A stretch of DNA of 64,000 bases from Ruminococcus sp. XPD3002. GTDB taxonomy: Bacteria > Bacillota > Clostridia > Oscillospirales > Ruminococcaceae. The notes under the pieces were generated by a model. That model was not told the origin of the DNA. It worked only from the letters and a program-made list of their open reading frames with translations, and did no database searches. Both the position numbers and the translations under genes were made by a program. Positions within the stretch are counted from its first letter, which is position 1, and each line of letters begins with the position of its first letter. The stretch spans positions 211,431 through 275,430 of the forward strand of contig FPJT01000003.1 in NCBI GenBank assembly GCA_900119535.1, read 5' to 3'. Below, piece by piece: positions 40,697 to 49,742 of this stretch.

Positions 40697-42504
40697 TTAT
40701 CCATACCTCCTATAGCATCCACAGGGCAGACCTGCGAACAGAGTCCGCAGCCTGTACAGAGTGAACTGTCTATCTTAACTTTTCCGCCCGAGATGATTAT
40801 TCCGGGACAGCCGAGACTGTTGATACACTTCTTGCAGCCTATGCACTTATCCTCGTCAATAACGGCAGGCTTCTCGGGTTTGATGAGTACCGCACATGGC
40901 GACTTGAAAATGATAGCCTTAACGCCCTTTTCCTCGGCTACACGCTTAACTGTATTAACGGCAGTTTCAAGGTCGAGAGGATCGACTGTCTCGACAGTTT
41001 TAAGTCCTACTCCCCTGAGTACTGCTTCTATGCTAACCTTATCGACTACCTGTCCCATCATGGTGCGTCCCGTACCGGGATGAGGCTGATGACCTGTCAT
41101 TGCAGTAGTGGAGTTATCAAGGACGATGAGAGTCATATCCGCCTGATTGTAGACTGCATTTACCGCACCTGTTATAGCCGATGCAAAGAATGTTGAATCT
41201 CCCACGAATGCAAAGCATGTGGTACCGGGATCCATTCTTCCGATGCCCTGCGTGATATTGACTCCTGCCCCCATACAGAGGCATGTATCTACCATATCAA
41301 GAGGCATTGCGTTACCGAGTGTGTAGCAGCCGATATCGCCGCAGAAAACACACTTCTTGCCCTTCATCGCAGTCTTTACCGCATAGAATGAAGCTCTGTG
41401 GGGACATCCTGCACAGAGTACGGGAGGTCTTACAGGAAGCTCGGGAGGAGCGTCCATTTCCTTTACCGCAGGCTTTTCCCAGCCCATGAACTCGGCGATG
41501 CAGCAGTATACGCTGTCGCAGGTATTCTCACCTGCGGTCTGAACGTCGCCAGTAAGTTTGCCTCGTATTTTCGTGTTAAGGTGATATTTTCCGCATACGT
41601 AAGTAAGTTCACGCTCGATAACGGGATCGAGTTCCTCGATACAGAGCACCTCGTCCAGATCCTTGAGGAATTCAACGGCAGCCTTCTCGGGGAACGGGAA
41701 AGGAGTTGAGACCTTGAAAAGCTTCGGAGCGCTTCTGTCCACGATAGCCTCTGAAACGTATGTGAAGCTGATACCGTGTGAAGCGATTCCCTTTCTGCAT
41801 GAAGGATCAGCAGGAAGAATTATCGCATTGCGGTGGTATTCCGAGAAAACATCGGATAACTCGATATTCCTCTTTTCTATATTCTTGTGTGCATTGTATG
41901 AGAGCTTCGGAAATATTACCCACTTTGAAGGATCCTTCTCAAAGCCTTCGGGCTTATGGGTGTAATACTCCTCGGGATCCTTTACATCAATGGAAGCATA
42001 TCCGTGACAGACTCTTGTGGTAGGTCTGAAAAGCACGGGAGTATGATACATCTCCGAGTAAGCAAAGGCATCACGTATCATATCGTAAGCCTCCTGTACC
42101 GATGAAGGATCGAAGCAGGGCAGCTTTGAGAATGCCGCAAAATGACGCGTATCCTGTTCGGTCTGCGAGGAGATCGGTCCGGGATCGTCAGCGACCATTA
42201 TTACCATTCCGCCTTTGACGCCTATGTAGGCAAGGCTCATCAGCGGATCGGCTGCAACGTTGAGTCCGACCTGCTTCATGGTCACCATTGTACGTGCGCC
42301 GCAGTACGCAGCACCTGCACCAAGCTCCATTGCTGCCTTTTCGTTTACGGACCACTCCACGTATATATCGCCTTTATTGTTCTTTGCTGTGGTCTCGAGG
42401 ACCTCCGTTGAAGGAGTTCCGGGGTAACCGCATATAAGATCAAGTCCTGCGGCAATAGCACCTCTTGCTATGGCTGCATTTCCCATTAAAAATTCCTTAT
42501 GCAT
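40693..42504 (-). CDS. iorA: indolepyruvate ferredoxin oxidoreductase, alpha subunit
   Basis: A 603-residue protein with an N-terminal pyrimidine-binding domain (LICGYPGTPSTEVLE) and a central thiamine pyrophosphate domain (VGDSTFFASAITGAVNAVYN, LDNSTTAMTGHQPHPGTG). The C-terminus has two [4Fe-4S] ferredoxin motifs (CIGCKKCINSLGCPG and CTGCGLCSQVCPVDA). It oxidatively decarboxylates indolepyruvate, phenylpyruvate and hydroxyphenylpyruvate, reducing ferredoxin. AGAGGTG precedes the ATG. It is the first gene of the iorA-iorB-paaK operon. Confidence 0.96.
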   Translation of the reverse strand: MHKEFLMGNAAIARGAIAAGLDLICGYPGTPSTEVLETTAKNNKGDIYVEWSVNEKAAMELGAGAAYCGARTMVTMKQVGLNVAADPLMSLAYIGVKGGMVIMVADDPGPISSQTEQDTRHFAAFSKLPCFDPSSVQEAYDMIRDAFAYSEMYHTPVLFRPTTRVCHGYASIDVKDPEEYYTHKPEGFEKDPSKWVIFPKLSYNAHKNIEKRNIELSDVFSEYHRNAIILPADPSCRKGIASHGISFTYVSEAIVDRSAPKLFKVSTPFPFPEKAAVEFLKDLDEVLCIEELDPVIERELTYVCGKYHLNTKIRGKLTGDVQTAGENTCDSVYCCIAEFMGWEKPAVKEMDAPPELPVRPPVLCAGCPHRASFYAVKTAMKGKKCVFCGDIGCYTLGNAMPLDMVDTCLCMGAGVNITQGIGRMDPGTTCFAFVGDSTFFASAITGAVNAVYNQADMTLIVLDNSTTAMTGHQPHPGTGRTMMGQVVDKVSIEAVLRGVGLKTVETVDPLDLETAVNTVKRVAEEKGVKAIIFKSPCAVLIKPEKPAVIDEDKCIGCKKCINSLGCPGIIISGGKVKIDSSLCTGCGLCSQVCPVDAIGGMDK

Positions 42505-42593
42505 AATGCACCTCTTCAGTCATAAAGATAATACTAAAATCCATTCCGACGTCCTTATACGCACAGTATCAGACATCGGAAAACCTACCTTTT

Positions 42594-42622
42594 ATTTTAC
42601 TACTTTTTGCGTTTCGTGTCAA
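42594..42622 (-). promoter_or_regulatory. sigma-A promoter of iorA-iorB-paaK
   Basis: On the minus strand TTGACA (42617-42622), 17 bases, TAAAAT (42594-42599). The leader is about 85 nt. Confidence 0.78.
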
Positions 42623-42737
42623 TGAATAATAAAGCATTTATACAATTCCGACATAACGGCAGTTCTTTTTTAGTACAAAACGTCACCGCACCATAACAGT
42701 CAGGTGATAAAAGAGTGAAATACATGTGAAAATACTC

Positions 42738-42766
42738 TTGTAAAACCGGTAAAAGCATGGTATAAT
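42738..42766 (+). promoter_or_regulatory. sigma-A promoter of the symporter gene
   Basis: TTGTAA (42738-42743), 17 bases, TATAAT (42761-42766), about 85 bases before the symporter start and diverging from the iorA promoter. Confidence 0.78.
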
Positions 42767-42806
42767 GATATTTACAGTTTTTGCGCAATAAAAATGGAAG
42801 GAGGAT

Positions 42807-42851
42807 ATGATATCTTCTGCTGTGATAAGCTTCTCTGCAAAGATATCATGA
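42807..42851 (+). CDS. upstream mini-ORF of 14 residues inside a hairpin
   Basis: GGAAGGAGG, the best ribosome binding site of this leader, precedes ATG 42807. The frame reads MISSAVISFSAKIS and stops at 42851, seven bases before the symporter ATG. The first ten bases (ATGATATCTT) pair perfectly with 42840-42849 (AAGATATCAT). Translating the mini-ORF would melt the hairpin and deliver ribosomes to the symporter start, which has no site of its own. Whether it is a real leader peptide is inference. Confidence 0.5.
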   Translation: MISSAVISFSAKIS

Positions 42852-42858
42852 TAATCTT

Positions 42859-44400
42859 ATGTCAAGATCTGTAATATGTATTCTCATTACCATACTTGCA
42901 TACCTTGCAATGATGGTCATCATTGGCTTTGTCTATTCAAAAAAGAACAGCAATGTCAATGACTTCTATCTGGGCGGCAGAAAGCTCGGTCCGCTCGTAT
43001 CAGCAATGAGCGCCGAAGCTTCCGACATGAGCAGCTACCTGCTTATGGGACTTCCCGGACTCGCTTACCTCTGCGGTACCGCAGAAGTCGGCTGGACTGC
43101 CATCGGTCTTGCGGCAGGTACTTACCTGAACTGGCTCTTTGTTGCAAAACGCCTGAGAGTCTATTCCCAGAAATGCCGCAACTCGATAACCATACCCGAT
43201 TTCTTCTCTAACCGCTTCAGAGACGAAAAGCACATCCTTATGGGTATATCCGCTGTTATCATACTGGTATTCTTCGTACCGTATACAGCATCGGGATTCT
43301 CTGCCTGCGGAAAGCTCTTCAATCAGCTCTTCGGCTGGGAATACCACACCGCAATGATAATCAGTGCGATAATCATCATCCTATACACCAGTCTCGGAGG
43401 ATTCCTTGCAGCAAGCTTCACCGACCTTATCCAGAGCATAGTTATGACTACCGCACTCGCTATACTCGTTATTTACGGCGTTTACACAGCAGGCGGTCTC
43501 GACAACGTTATGGATAACGCAAAGAGCCTTACAAACTACCTCAACTTCACCCAGACTCGTACTGCGGAAGGCGAGCCCGTACCGTTCAGCTTCATCAGCA
43601 TAGTATCAACTCTTGCATGGGGACTCGGATACTTCGGTATGCCACATATCCTGCTCCGCTTCATGGCTATCGATGACAAGAACAAGATAAAGACTTCAAG
43701 AAGAATAGCTTCTGTATGGGTAGTTATCGCAATGGGCGTTGCAGTTTTCATCGGTATCATCGGTAACGCTCTTACTGCTCAGGGACACGTAAAGTCACTT
43801 CCTACATCAGCAGAATCAGAGACTGTCGTTCTTGAAATGGCTACGATACTCAGCAAGCACAGCATCCCTGCCGCACTTGTTGCAGGTCTCATATTCGCAG
43901 GAATCCTTGCCTGTACCATGTCCACATCCGATTCACAGCTCCTTGCAGCTTCTTCAAGCCTTTCCGAGAACCTTCTCAAAGGCGTTTTCAGAGTAAAGCT
44001 CAGCGAAAAAACAGCTATGTTGACTGCAAGATCAGTACTCATAGTTATCGCAGTTCTCGGCGTTATCCTCGCCTGGGACAGCAGTTCATCGGTATTCCGT
44101 GTTGTTTCATTCGCCTGGGCAGGATTCGGAGCTACATTCGGTCCGCTTATGCTGACTTCTCTCTTCTGGAAGCGTACAAACAAGTACGGTGCGATAGCAG
44201 GTCTTATAACAGGCGGCGTTATGATATTCGTATGGAAGTTTGCTGTAAGACCTATGGGCGGAAGCCTTGACATCTACGAGCTTCTCCCTGCATTTATCTG
44301 CGCACTTGTTGCTATCATCGTTGTTTCTCTCATGACTCCTGCACCTGACAAGGAGATTACTGACGAATTCGACGCAGTTAAAGCAGAACTCAACAGTTGA
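42859..44400 (+). CDS. sodium/solute symporter, PutP-like
   Basis: A 513-residue transporter of the solute:sodium symporter family with about 13 membrane helices. It is closest in pattern to proline symporters: VNDFYLGGRKLGPLVSAMSA, EASDMSSYLLMGLPGLAYLC, FSACGKLFNQLFGWEY, TSLGGFLAASFTDLIQS and STSDSQLLAASSSLSENLL (sodium-site region). The substrate is probably proline or a similar small molecule. The gene has no ribosome binding site before ATG 42859; see the mini-ORF upstream. A family B repeat follows. Confidence 0.92.
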   Translation: MSRSVICILITILAYLAMMVIIGFVYSKKNSNVNDFYLGGRKLGPLVSAMSAEASDMSSYLLMGLPGLAYLCGTAEVGWTAIGLAAGTYLNWLFVAKRLRVYSQKCRNSITIPDFFSNRFRDEKHILMGISAVIILVFFVPYTASGFSACGKLFNQLFGWEYHTAMIISAIIIILYTSLGGFLAASFTDLIQSIVMTTALAILVIYGVYTAGGLDNVMDNAKSLTNYLNFTQTRTAEGEPVPFSFISIVSTLAWGLGYFGMPHILLRFMAIDDKNKIKTSRRIASVWVVIAMGVAVFIGIIGNALTAQGHVKSLPTSAESETVVLEMATILSKHSIPAALVAGLIFAGILACTMSTSDSQLLAASSSLSENLLKGVFRVKLSEKTAMLTARSVLIVIAVLGVILAWDSSSSVFRVVSFAWAGFGATFGPLMLTSLFWKRTNKYGAIAGLITGGVMIFVWKFAVRPMGGSLDIYELLPAFICALVAIIVVSLMTPAPDKEITDEFDAVKAELNS

Positions 44401-44413
44401 TTATATGTTTTTT

Positions 44414-44612
44414 CCGGGGGAAAACCTTTCTGAGGAAAGGTTCTTCCCCCGAACCCCTTTTCCAAAGACTTTTGCCCCAAATTTTAAGCCTTACAGGGTA
44501 CTCTCTCATAGTATTACTGAATCAGGAACACGAATACCCTGTAAGGCTTAAAATTTAAAGTAAGGCTCCGAAAATGATTAAGGGAAACCCTCGCTCAGAG
44601 AGTTTCCCCCGA
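44414..44612. repeat. family B repeat, copy 4
   Basis: The same 5' hairpin and 23-bp central stem as copy 3 (AAATTTTAAGCCTTACAGGG and its complement). The loop differs after CTCTCTCATAGTAT, and one base of the stem tip changes (GTAC against ATAC). It lies between the symporter stop and the stop of the minus-strand dockerin gene. Confidence 0.88.
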
Positions 44613-44627
44613 TAAAAACATCGTCTT

Positions 44628-45740
44628 TTATGGCTTCTTGTTTAAATTGTAATTTACTACAGCTTTACGGAGCGCAACAAGGTCGAAAGTATTAACAGCC
44701 TCGTCGTCGTTCATGTCTGCTGTATTGAACATAGTCTTATTGAACGTCATATCGTTGTTGAGCAGATACTTTTCAAGTATAACAAGGTCCTCAACGCCGA
44801 GCTTGTTATCAAAGTTAAGGTCGCCCTTAAGGACATCGGTGCTTTCCATTTTCCAGATGCCGTAATCTGTCATACCCTCGATCGTGTTTCCGAATATCGC
44901 ACCGCTGAAAGGTATCATTTGATAATTGGCCGTATCATCAGCGCTTTTAGCAGGATAGCCTATCCATTCATCACCTTGAAACTTTATTCTTCCGAATCTC
45001 TTGTCAATAGTGCCTGTAAAATAATAGCTTCCCACCAAATCATACTTCTGATCCGCTTTATCTGAGGGCGTAAACTTTGCATAGCCCTTGATAGTTCCGT
45101 CATCTGCTATATCAGTTATTGATATCATGATATTTCTCCTTACGGCTGTATAGTCAACAAGCTGACCGTCCTCATATGTCGCATCGTTTATTCCGTCATA
45201 TTCGCCGTACCATTCACGCTTTATCTGTGCAGGATCAATGGAATAGCTGTCATACTTATCCGAAGTCTTTTCATAACTGAAAGAACTCTTTGTATCATTG
45301 TTTCTGAAACCTGTCATTGTCTTTTTTTCGGGATCGATCTTTCCGCTGAAAGGGAACATACCATATTTATTTGCGTTTATCTTCCATTCGATACCTTCAA
45401 GAGTGAACTCGCCTGTTTCAAAATTACATTTGCCCTCGAAGAAATAGCTTTCATCCTCTGTATCAACAAAGGTAAGAAGGCCGCTGAAATTGCCCTCATC
45501 GTCACATTCGTCGATATTGATGACAGTAGGATTCTCTACCATGCCGCCTTTTCCGTCATATCCCATAAAGCTGCCTGTCCATGTTCCCCTGACCATATCC
45601 GCAGTAATGGGTGAAACTGCACTTTCCGACGCAGCAGCTGCCGCAGTATCAGCGTTTCCCTCAGCCATAGCGATAGTTGTTCCGCAGGTGCTGAGTATCG
45701 ACACAGCAGCGAGAACGCTCAATAGTTTTTTGATCTTCAT
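44628..45740 (-). CDS. secreted dockerin-containing protein of unknown enzymatic class
   Basis: A 370-residue protein with a signal peptide (residues 1-26, ending TIAMAEGN) and two related beta-rich segments of about 120 residues each. They begin RGTWTGSFMGYDGKGG and REWYGEYDGINDATYEDG, both with an FPFSG or IPFSG phrase and an MTGF/EGMTD end. A C-terminal type I dockerin follows (GDLNFDNKLGVEDLVILEKY and DMNDDEAVNTFDLVALRKAV, about 312-368). The beta segments resemble lipocalin-like or carbohydrate-binding folds but no known family is certain. ATG 45740 has TGGAGG eight bases upstream. It should be part of a cellulosome-like assembly. Confidence 0.87.
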   Translation of the reverse strand: MKIKKLLSVLAAVSILSTCGTTIAMAEGNADTAAAAASESAVSPITADMVRGTWTGSFMGYDGKGGMVENPTVINIDECDDEGNFSGLLTFVDTEDESYFFEGKCNFETGEFTLEGIEWKINANKYGMFPFSGKIDPEKKTMTGFRNNDTKSSFSYEKTSDKYDSYSIDPAQIKREWYGEYDGINDATYEDGQLVDYTAVRRNIMISITDIADDGTIKGYAKFTPSDKADQKYDLVGSYYFTGTIDKRFGRIKFQGDEWIGYPAKSADDTANYQMIPFSGAIFGNTIEGMTDYGIWKMESTDVLKGDLNFDNKLGVEDLVILEKYLLNNDMTFNKTMFNTADMNDDEAVNTFDLVALRKAVVNYNLNKKP

Positions 45741-45955
45741 ACTAAATACCTCCATCATTACATATCACATCCGATATTAAATTTATATATCGGTATATAC
45801 CATTATAACTCTATCCACATCTAAAGTCAAGGCGATATAAGCGAAAATGCAGGAACTTTCCTCAACTTTGAAGCGTCGGGAACCCGTCAGCCTGAGCCGA
45901 AATATCACTTACATATTAAAAATAGCAGAATCTTTACGCTAAAAACGAAATTCTG

Positions 45956-45985
45956 TTGACAAGTTCCGCTCTCCGATGATACAAT
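45956..45985 (+). promoter_or_regulatory. sigma-A promoter of the GH5 gene
   Basis: TTGACA (45956-45961), 18 bases, TACAAT (45980-45985). GAAGGCGG near 46008-46015 serves as ribosome binding site. Confidence 0.75.
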
Positions 45986-46023
45986 ATTACCAAGGGAAAA
46001 TTTAATGGAAGGCGGCGGTATAT

Positions 46024-46974
46024 ATGCTACGTTCAAAGGGATTCCACAAAGGCATAAACCTCGGAGGCTGGATGTCACAATGTGACTATAGTAAAGAGAG
46101 ACTTGACAACTTCATTACTTCATCCGATATCGAACAGATAGCAAGATGGGGCTTCGATCACGTCAGGATCCCGATCGACTACAACATCCTCCAGAACAGC
46201 GACGGAACTATCAAGGAAAATGGTTTCGCACGCATCGAAAAAGCTGTTGCACAGTGCGAAAAGCACGGATTGAAGGTCATTCTCGATCTCCACAAAACAG
46301 CAGGCTTCTCCTTCGATGAGGGAGAGACAGAATGCGGTTTCTTCGACAGCAGAAAGTATCAGGAGATGTTCTATCGTCTCTGGGAAGAATTCGCAAGACG
46401 CTTCGGCAATGACAGCGATAATGTTGTATTCGAGCTTCTCAACGAAGTTACGGACAAGTCCTACATCAACAAATGGAACTCTATCTCAAACGAGTGCATA
46501 AGAAGGATAAGGAAGTTTGCTCCCGATACGGTCATTCTCGTGGGAAGCTACAACAATAACGGTGTGAAAGAGGTCCGATTTCTCGACAAGCCGTACGACA
46601 GGAACATCGTCTACAACTTTCATTGTTACGAACCGCTTCTTTTCACCCACCAGGGTGCCACTTGGACTGTAAAGATAGATCCCGAAAAGAGGATGTCCTA
46701 TGAAAACAGCGGTACATCCGAGGAGTATTTCGAGCAGCTTTTCTCCTCTGCAATAAGCAAGGCTGAAGCTGACGGAACTTCCCTCTACTGCGGCGAATAC
46801 GGCATGATAGATGTCGCTTCCGCACAGGATTCGCTGAAGTGGTTCAGAGCCATTAACAACGTCTTTGAAAAACACCACATCGCAAGAAGCGTATGGAACT
46901 ACAAGGAAATGGACTTCGGTATATCCGATCCCAAATACGACGGTATACGTTCAGAGCTCCTCAAATACTTATGA
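46024..46974 (+). CDS. glycoside hydrolase family 5 enzyme, intracellular
   Basis: A 316-residue TIM-barrel glycosidase. GINLGGWMSQCDY is at the N-terminus, followed by WGFDHVRIPIDYNIL and VILDLHKTAGFSF. The acid/base is Glu141 in FELLNEVTD, with NFHCYEP (His200) in between. The nucleophile is Glu258 in YCGEYG. There is no signal peptide, carbohydrate-binding module or dockerin, so it acts inside the cell, probably on imported beta-glucan or manno-oligosaccharides. The subfamily cannot be fixed. It has its own promoter and shares a bidirectional terminator with the convergent C39-like gene. Confidence 0.92.
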   Translation: MLRSKGFHKGINLGGWMSQCDYSKERLDNFITSSDIEQIARWGFDHVRIPIDYNILQNSDGTIKENGFARIEKAVAQCEKHGLKVILDLHKTAGFSFDEGETECGFFDSRKYQEMFYRLWEEFARRFGNDSDNVVFELLNEVTDKSYINKWNSISNECIRRIRKFAPDTVILVGSYNNNGVKEVRFLDKPYDRNIVYNFHCYEPLLFTHQGATWTVKIDPEKRMSYENSGTSEEYFEQLFSSAISKAEADGTSLYCGEYGMIDVASAQDSLKWFRAINNVFEKHHIARSVWNYKEMDFGISDPKYDGIRSELLKYL

Positions 46975-47025
46975 TGATATAGTTTAAAAAGATGATATAG
47001 TTTAAAAAGATGATATAGTTTAAAA
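46973..47025. repeat. three tandem copies of an 18-bp unit
   Basis: GATGATATAGTTTAAAAA at 46973-46990 and 46991-47008, with a third copy at 47009-47025. It starts within the GH5 stop codon and runs into the terminator stem. Confidence 0.92.
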
Positions 47026-47061
47026 GTCCGCCGCGGAAAATGCTCCGAGGCGGACTTTTTT
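47022..47061. terminator. bidirectional intrinsic terminator
   Basis: AAGTCCGCC (47024-47032) pairs with GGCGGACTT (47049-47057), with six T on the plus side. On the minus strand TTTTAAAC follows the stem. It serves the GH5 gene and the minus-strand C39-like gene, whose stop codon adjoins it. Confidence 0.88.
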
Positions 47062-47417
47062 CATTCTATGGTAAGTTCCCAGTAATACTTCCTTGCGGAT
47101 ACGGGAAAATCATCGGATACACCGTGTTCCGGATCGTAGAAAACTCCCTCGCAGTAAAGGGACCAGTGCCAGCATCTGGGCGTTTCAAGGCTCAGCATAC
47201 AGAGCTTCGGAAGCTCGCTTCTGTCCTTTACCTCTACCCGCTTATCCGAGACCTTTACCCCCTTGCTGCGGAACATGTCCTTCATTTCCCTGAGAGTGGT
47301 CTCACGTTCGTTATCAAGCACTCGGCAGACCTCCTCAACGGGCATATTCAGCACCATTGCAAGCACTGCCTGTCCGCACTGGAGGTCGGTGGGTTCGTGT
47401 ATGTACTTTATATCCAT
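47061..47417 (-). CDS. C39-like papain-fold cysteine peptidase, single domain
   Basis: A 118-residue protein with a full peptidase C39 catalytic set: Cys14 in TDLQCGQAVLAMVLN, His84 in CWHWSLYCEGVFYDPE, and Asp95 in the same segment. No signal peptide, ABC transporter domain or membrane helix is present, so it is a stand-alone cytoplasmic domain. It lies 18 bases after the large AraC-type gene and probably shares its transcript. The substrate is unknown. It could process a small peptide or act on amides. Confidence 0.72.
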   Translation of the reverse strand: MDIKYIHEPTDLQCGQAVLAMVLNMPVEEVCRVLDNERETTLREMKDMFRSKGVKVSDKRVEVKDRSELPKLCMLSLETPRCWHWSLYCEGVFYDPEHGVSDDFPVSARKYYWELTIE

Positions 47418-47435
47418 TTTCTCACTGCTTTCTGT

Positions 47436-49676
47436 TTACTGCTGACTGCTTTCCGAGTTCTGCTTCCTGAACATAAGTGCGGTTATACCCATTTTGCTCT
47501 TGAACTGCCGCATGAAGTGGCTCTCGTTGAAATATCCGCACTGTTCGGCTATCTGACCTATCTTAAGGTCGGTATTCACAAGCAGCCACTTGGCATGGCT
47601 GAGACGAGCGCTGATTATGTCGTCCATACAGCTCGAACCGAACTGCTCCTTGTAAAGACGCTGTAAATGGCTCCTGCTTATGCCGATGTCCTTTGATATT
47701 GAATCGATGCTCCAGTCCAGCTGAGGGTTCTCCATGAACTTCATGCGTATCTTGTCCAGCTTTTCACGGTAATCCTCGGAATGTGCCGCAAGAGACATCG
47801 CCTTACCCTTTGCAGTGCTGCAAAGCTCAGTAAGAGTGTCCTCAAAGGACGCTATATCCTTTTTGCCGAGATACCTGCAAATCACTGCAATACGTTCAAA
47901 ATCCGGCTTTACCGCACCGTTATACAGGTCATCCATAGTGCGTTTCAGATTCTCTTTGAAAGACTTGATGCTCTCCGCCTCGCCTGCCCTGCGCTCACAG
48001 CGCTCCGCGCAGACAATGACGTTTTCTTCGGGTACTGCCGCAATTATATCTGGACCTGTACCTCTGAGCACATTGGATATCGCCGATAAGGGAGAAGTAT
48101 CTTTGCGCTCCTTATGGTCGACGTAGGCGAGAACGTATACAGCTATGAGACTATTGCCAGTAATCGCAGAAAATCGGGAAATATTCTCGATAAGTCCTCG
48201 TCTGTTGAAGAGTCCCGACGAAGGATCGATAACTGTAAGGCTCTCGAACTGCTGCCTGAGATACTCGTGATGCATCTTGTGCTGTATGATGTTCATACCG
48301 TTTGCAAGCGCATCGCACCAGTTCACGTAATACTCGTCTATAAATATATCCCTCGGTTTCTTGTAGGATGTGCAAATATAACCGAATATCTGTCTCCGGC
48401 AGTGCAGGGACGTTAGCACGTATACCCTCGGCTCGTGTTTTCTGTCCATAGCAGGTATTATCATATCCGAAGAGAAACTGCTGCTGACCTTTCCCGTGGA
48501 ATAACGTGTCTTTGAAAGGGCAAGTATCATATCATCGCTATAGCCCTTCATCCTGTAGGTCTGTGGACTGTCCATATCGAACTTCCAGTCGGTACAGAGG
48601 CAGATATCCATTGATTCCCAGTTCATTAGCATATAGCTGAGTTTGTCCGCTTCCTCCATAAGGCGTTCGATACTGCTGCATGAGGACATCCTGCCGATAA
48701 GGTCGGAAGAGATATAATTCCTTCTCTCGGTGTAGATATCCGAGGTCTTACGCATGAATTTCCTTATGGAAGAGTCGTCAGCATTTCCGGACATTACACT
48801 GTCCGCACAGCATCCGCAGCTCGTACCGATACGTATCTGCGGTCCCTCGGGTTCGGACCTGCTTACGGAATATCCTATCTGTTTAAGGAGCATATCAAAT
48901 GCCTCCGCACCGAGTCCGCGTTCATCCGCAAGGGCAGTGGTTATCCGGGGAGTATAAACAAGTGCTTCCCAGCTTCCTCCGTAGCCTGCAATGGCTATCT
49001 GTCCCGGAATTTCAACACCGCATTTCTTCAGCGAGTGACAGAGCGAGACCGCCATAGCATCACTCGCACAAACTATACCATCGGGAAAAGGGATTTTTCC
49101 CTTTGCGATATCGATACCTATCTGACGGGGGATCTCCTTACAGAAATAGCCGTAAAAGACTGATGAGGAGTCGTAGGCTATACCTGCTTCATCCATAGCG
49201 TCTCCGAAGCCTGCAAGGCGTTCAAGTGATACATAGTCCTCCTCCATACCCGTGATGCAGTATATGTTCCTGCATCCGTGCTGCTCTATGAGGTGACGTG
49301 TAACGCACTTCATCTGTGCTCTCTGGTCGGGGAAAACACATGAAAGTCCGTCTCTTTTTTCGCCGATGACCACACAGGGAAGAGCTCTCCGCTGAATACT
49401 GCGGAAAATGTTTTCTTTGACCTGTTCGCTGCTGAATCCGCCTGCAAAAAAGATAACGCCGTCCAGTTCGGCAGAATCAAGCAGGGAATAGATATTATCA
49501 AGGCCGTCCGAATAGCCGTTTGAGAAAAAATCCGTTTTAGCGTTTATGATACCCGTCATTACAACGATATCATAACCGTATTTTTTGGCGGAAGAAAAGA
49601 CTCCGCTGATAAGGTCGCTGTCCAAGGCGCTTGAAACGTGTGGTAGAACAAGTGCGATCCTGCCGATACTTTCCAT
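47436..49676 (-). CDS. AraC-family regulator with LacI-type sugar-binding sensor and GGDEF-like domain
   Basis: A 746-residue regulator. Residues 1-280 form a periplasmic-binding-protein-like sensor as in LacI proteins but without their DNA-binding head (IGRIALVLPHVSSALDSDLI, PDGIVCASDAMAVSLCHSLK, IAIAGYGGSWEALVYTPRIT). The middle (about 290-490) has no named domain. About 495-640 is GGDEF-like (VIDPSSGLFNRRGLIENISR) but lacks a GGDEF signature. The last 100 residues are AraC helix-turn-helix (IDSISKDIGISRSHLQRLYK, KIGQIAEQCGYFNESHFMRQ). It probably senses a sugar intracellularly. It has a strong promoter overlapped by a palindrome. Confidence 0.88.
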   Translation of the reverse strand: MESIGRIALVLPHVSSALDSDLISGVFSSAKKYGYDIVVMTGIINAKTDFFSNGYSDGLDNIYSLLDSAELDGVIFFAGGFSSEQVKENIFRSIQRRALPCVVIGEKRDGLSCVFPDQRAQMKCVTRHLIEQHGCRNIYCITGMEEDYVSLERLAGFGDAMDEAGIAYDSSSVFYGYFCKEIPRQIGIDIAKGKIPFPDGIVCASDAMAVSLCHSLKKCGVEIPGQIAIAGYGGSWEALVYTPRITTALADERGLGAEAFDMLLKQIGYSVSRSEPEGPQIRIGTSCGCCADSVMSGNADDSSIRKFMRKTSDIYTERRNYISSDLIGRMSSCSSIERLMEEADKLSYMLMNWESMDICLCTDWKFDMDSPQTYRMKGYSDDMILALSKTRYSTGKVSSSFSSDMIIPAMDRKHEPRVYVLTSLHCRRQIFGYICTSYKKPRDIFIDEYYVNWCDALANGMNIIQHKMHHEYLRQQFESLTVIDPSSGLFNRRGLIENISRFSAITGNSLIAVYVLAYVDHKERKDTSPLSAISNVLRGTGPDIIAAVPEENVIVCAERCERRAGEAESIKSFKENLKRTMDDLYNGAVKPDFERIAVICRYLGKKDIASFEDTLTELCSTAKGKAMSLAAHSEDYREKLDKIRMKFMENPQLDWSIDSISKDIGISRSHLQRLYKEQFGSSCMDDIISARLSHAKWLLVNTDLKIGQIAEQCGYFNESHFMRQFKSKMGITALMFRKQNSESSQQ

Positions 49677-49742
49677 AACACTCCTCCGAAGACAATGTCT
49701 GCATAACTAATTTTATCATCCGAACCGATCTCTATTAATTTA

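Noticed and set aside
42600..42788. 62-residue open frame on the minus strand upstream of iorA
   Set aside because: It spans both divergent promoters, has no ribosome binding site and has no recognisable protein features.
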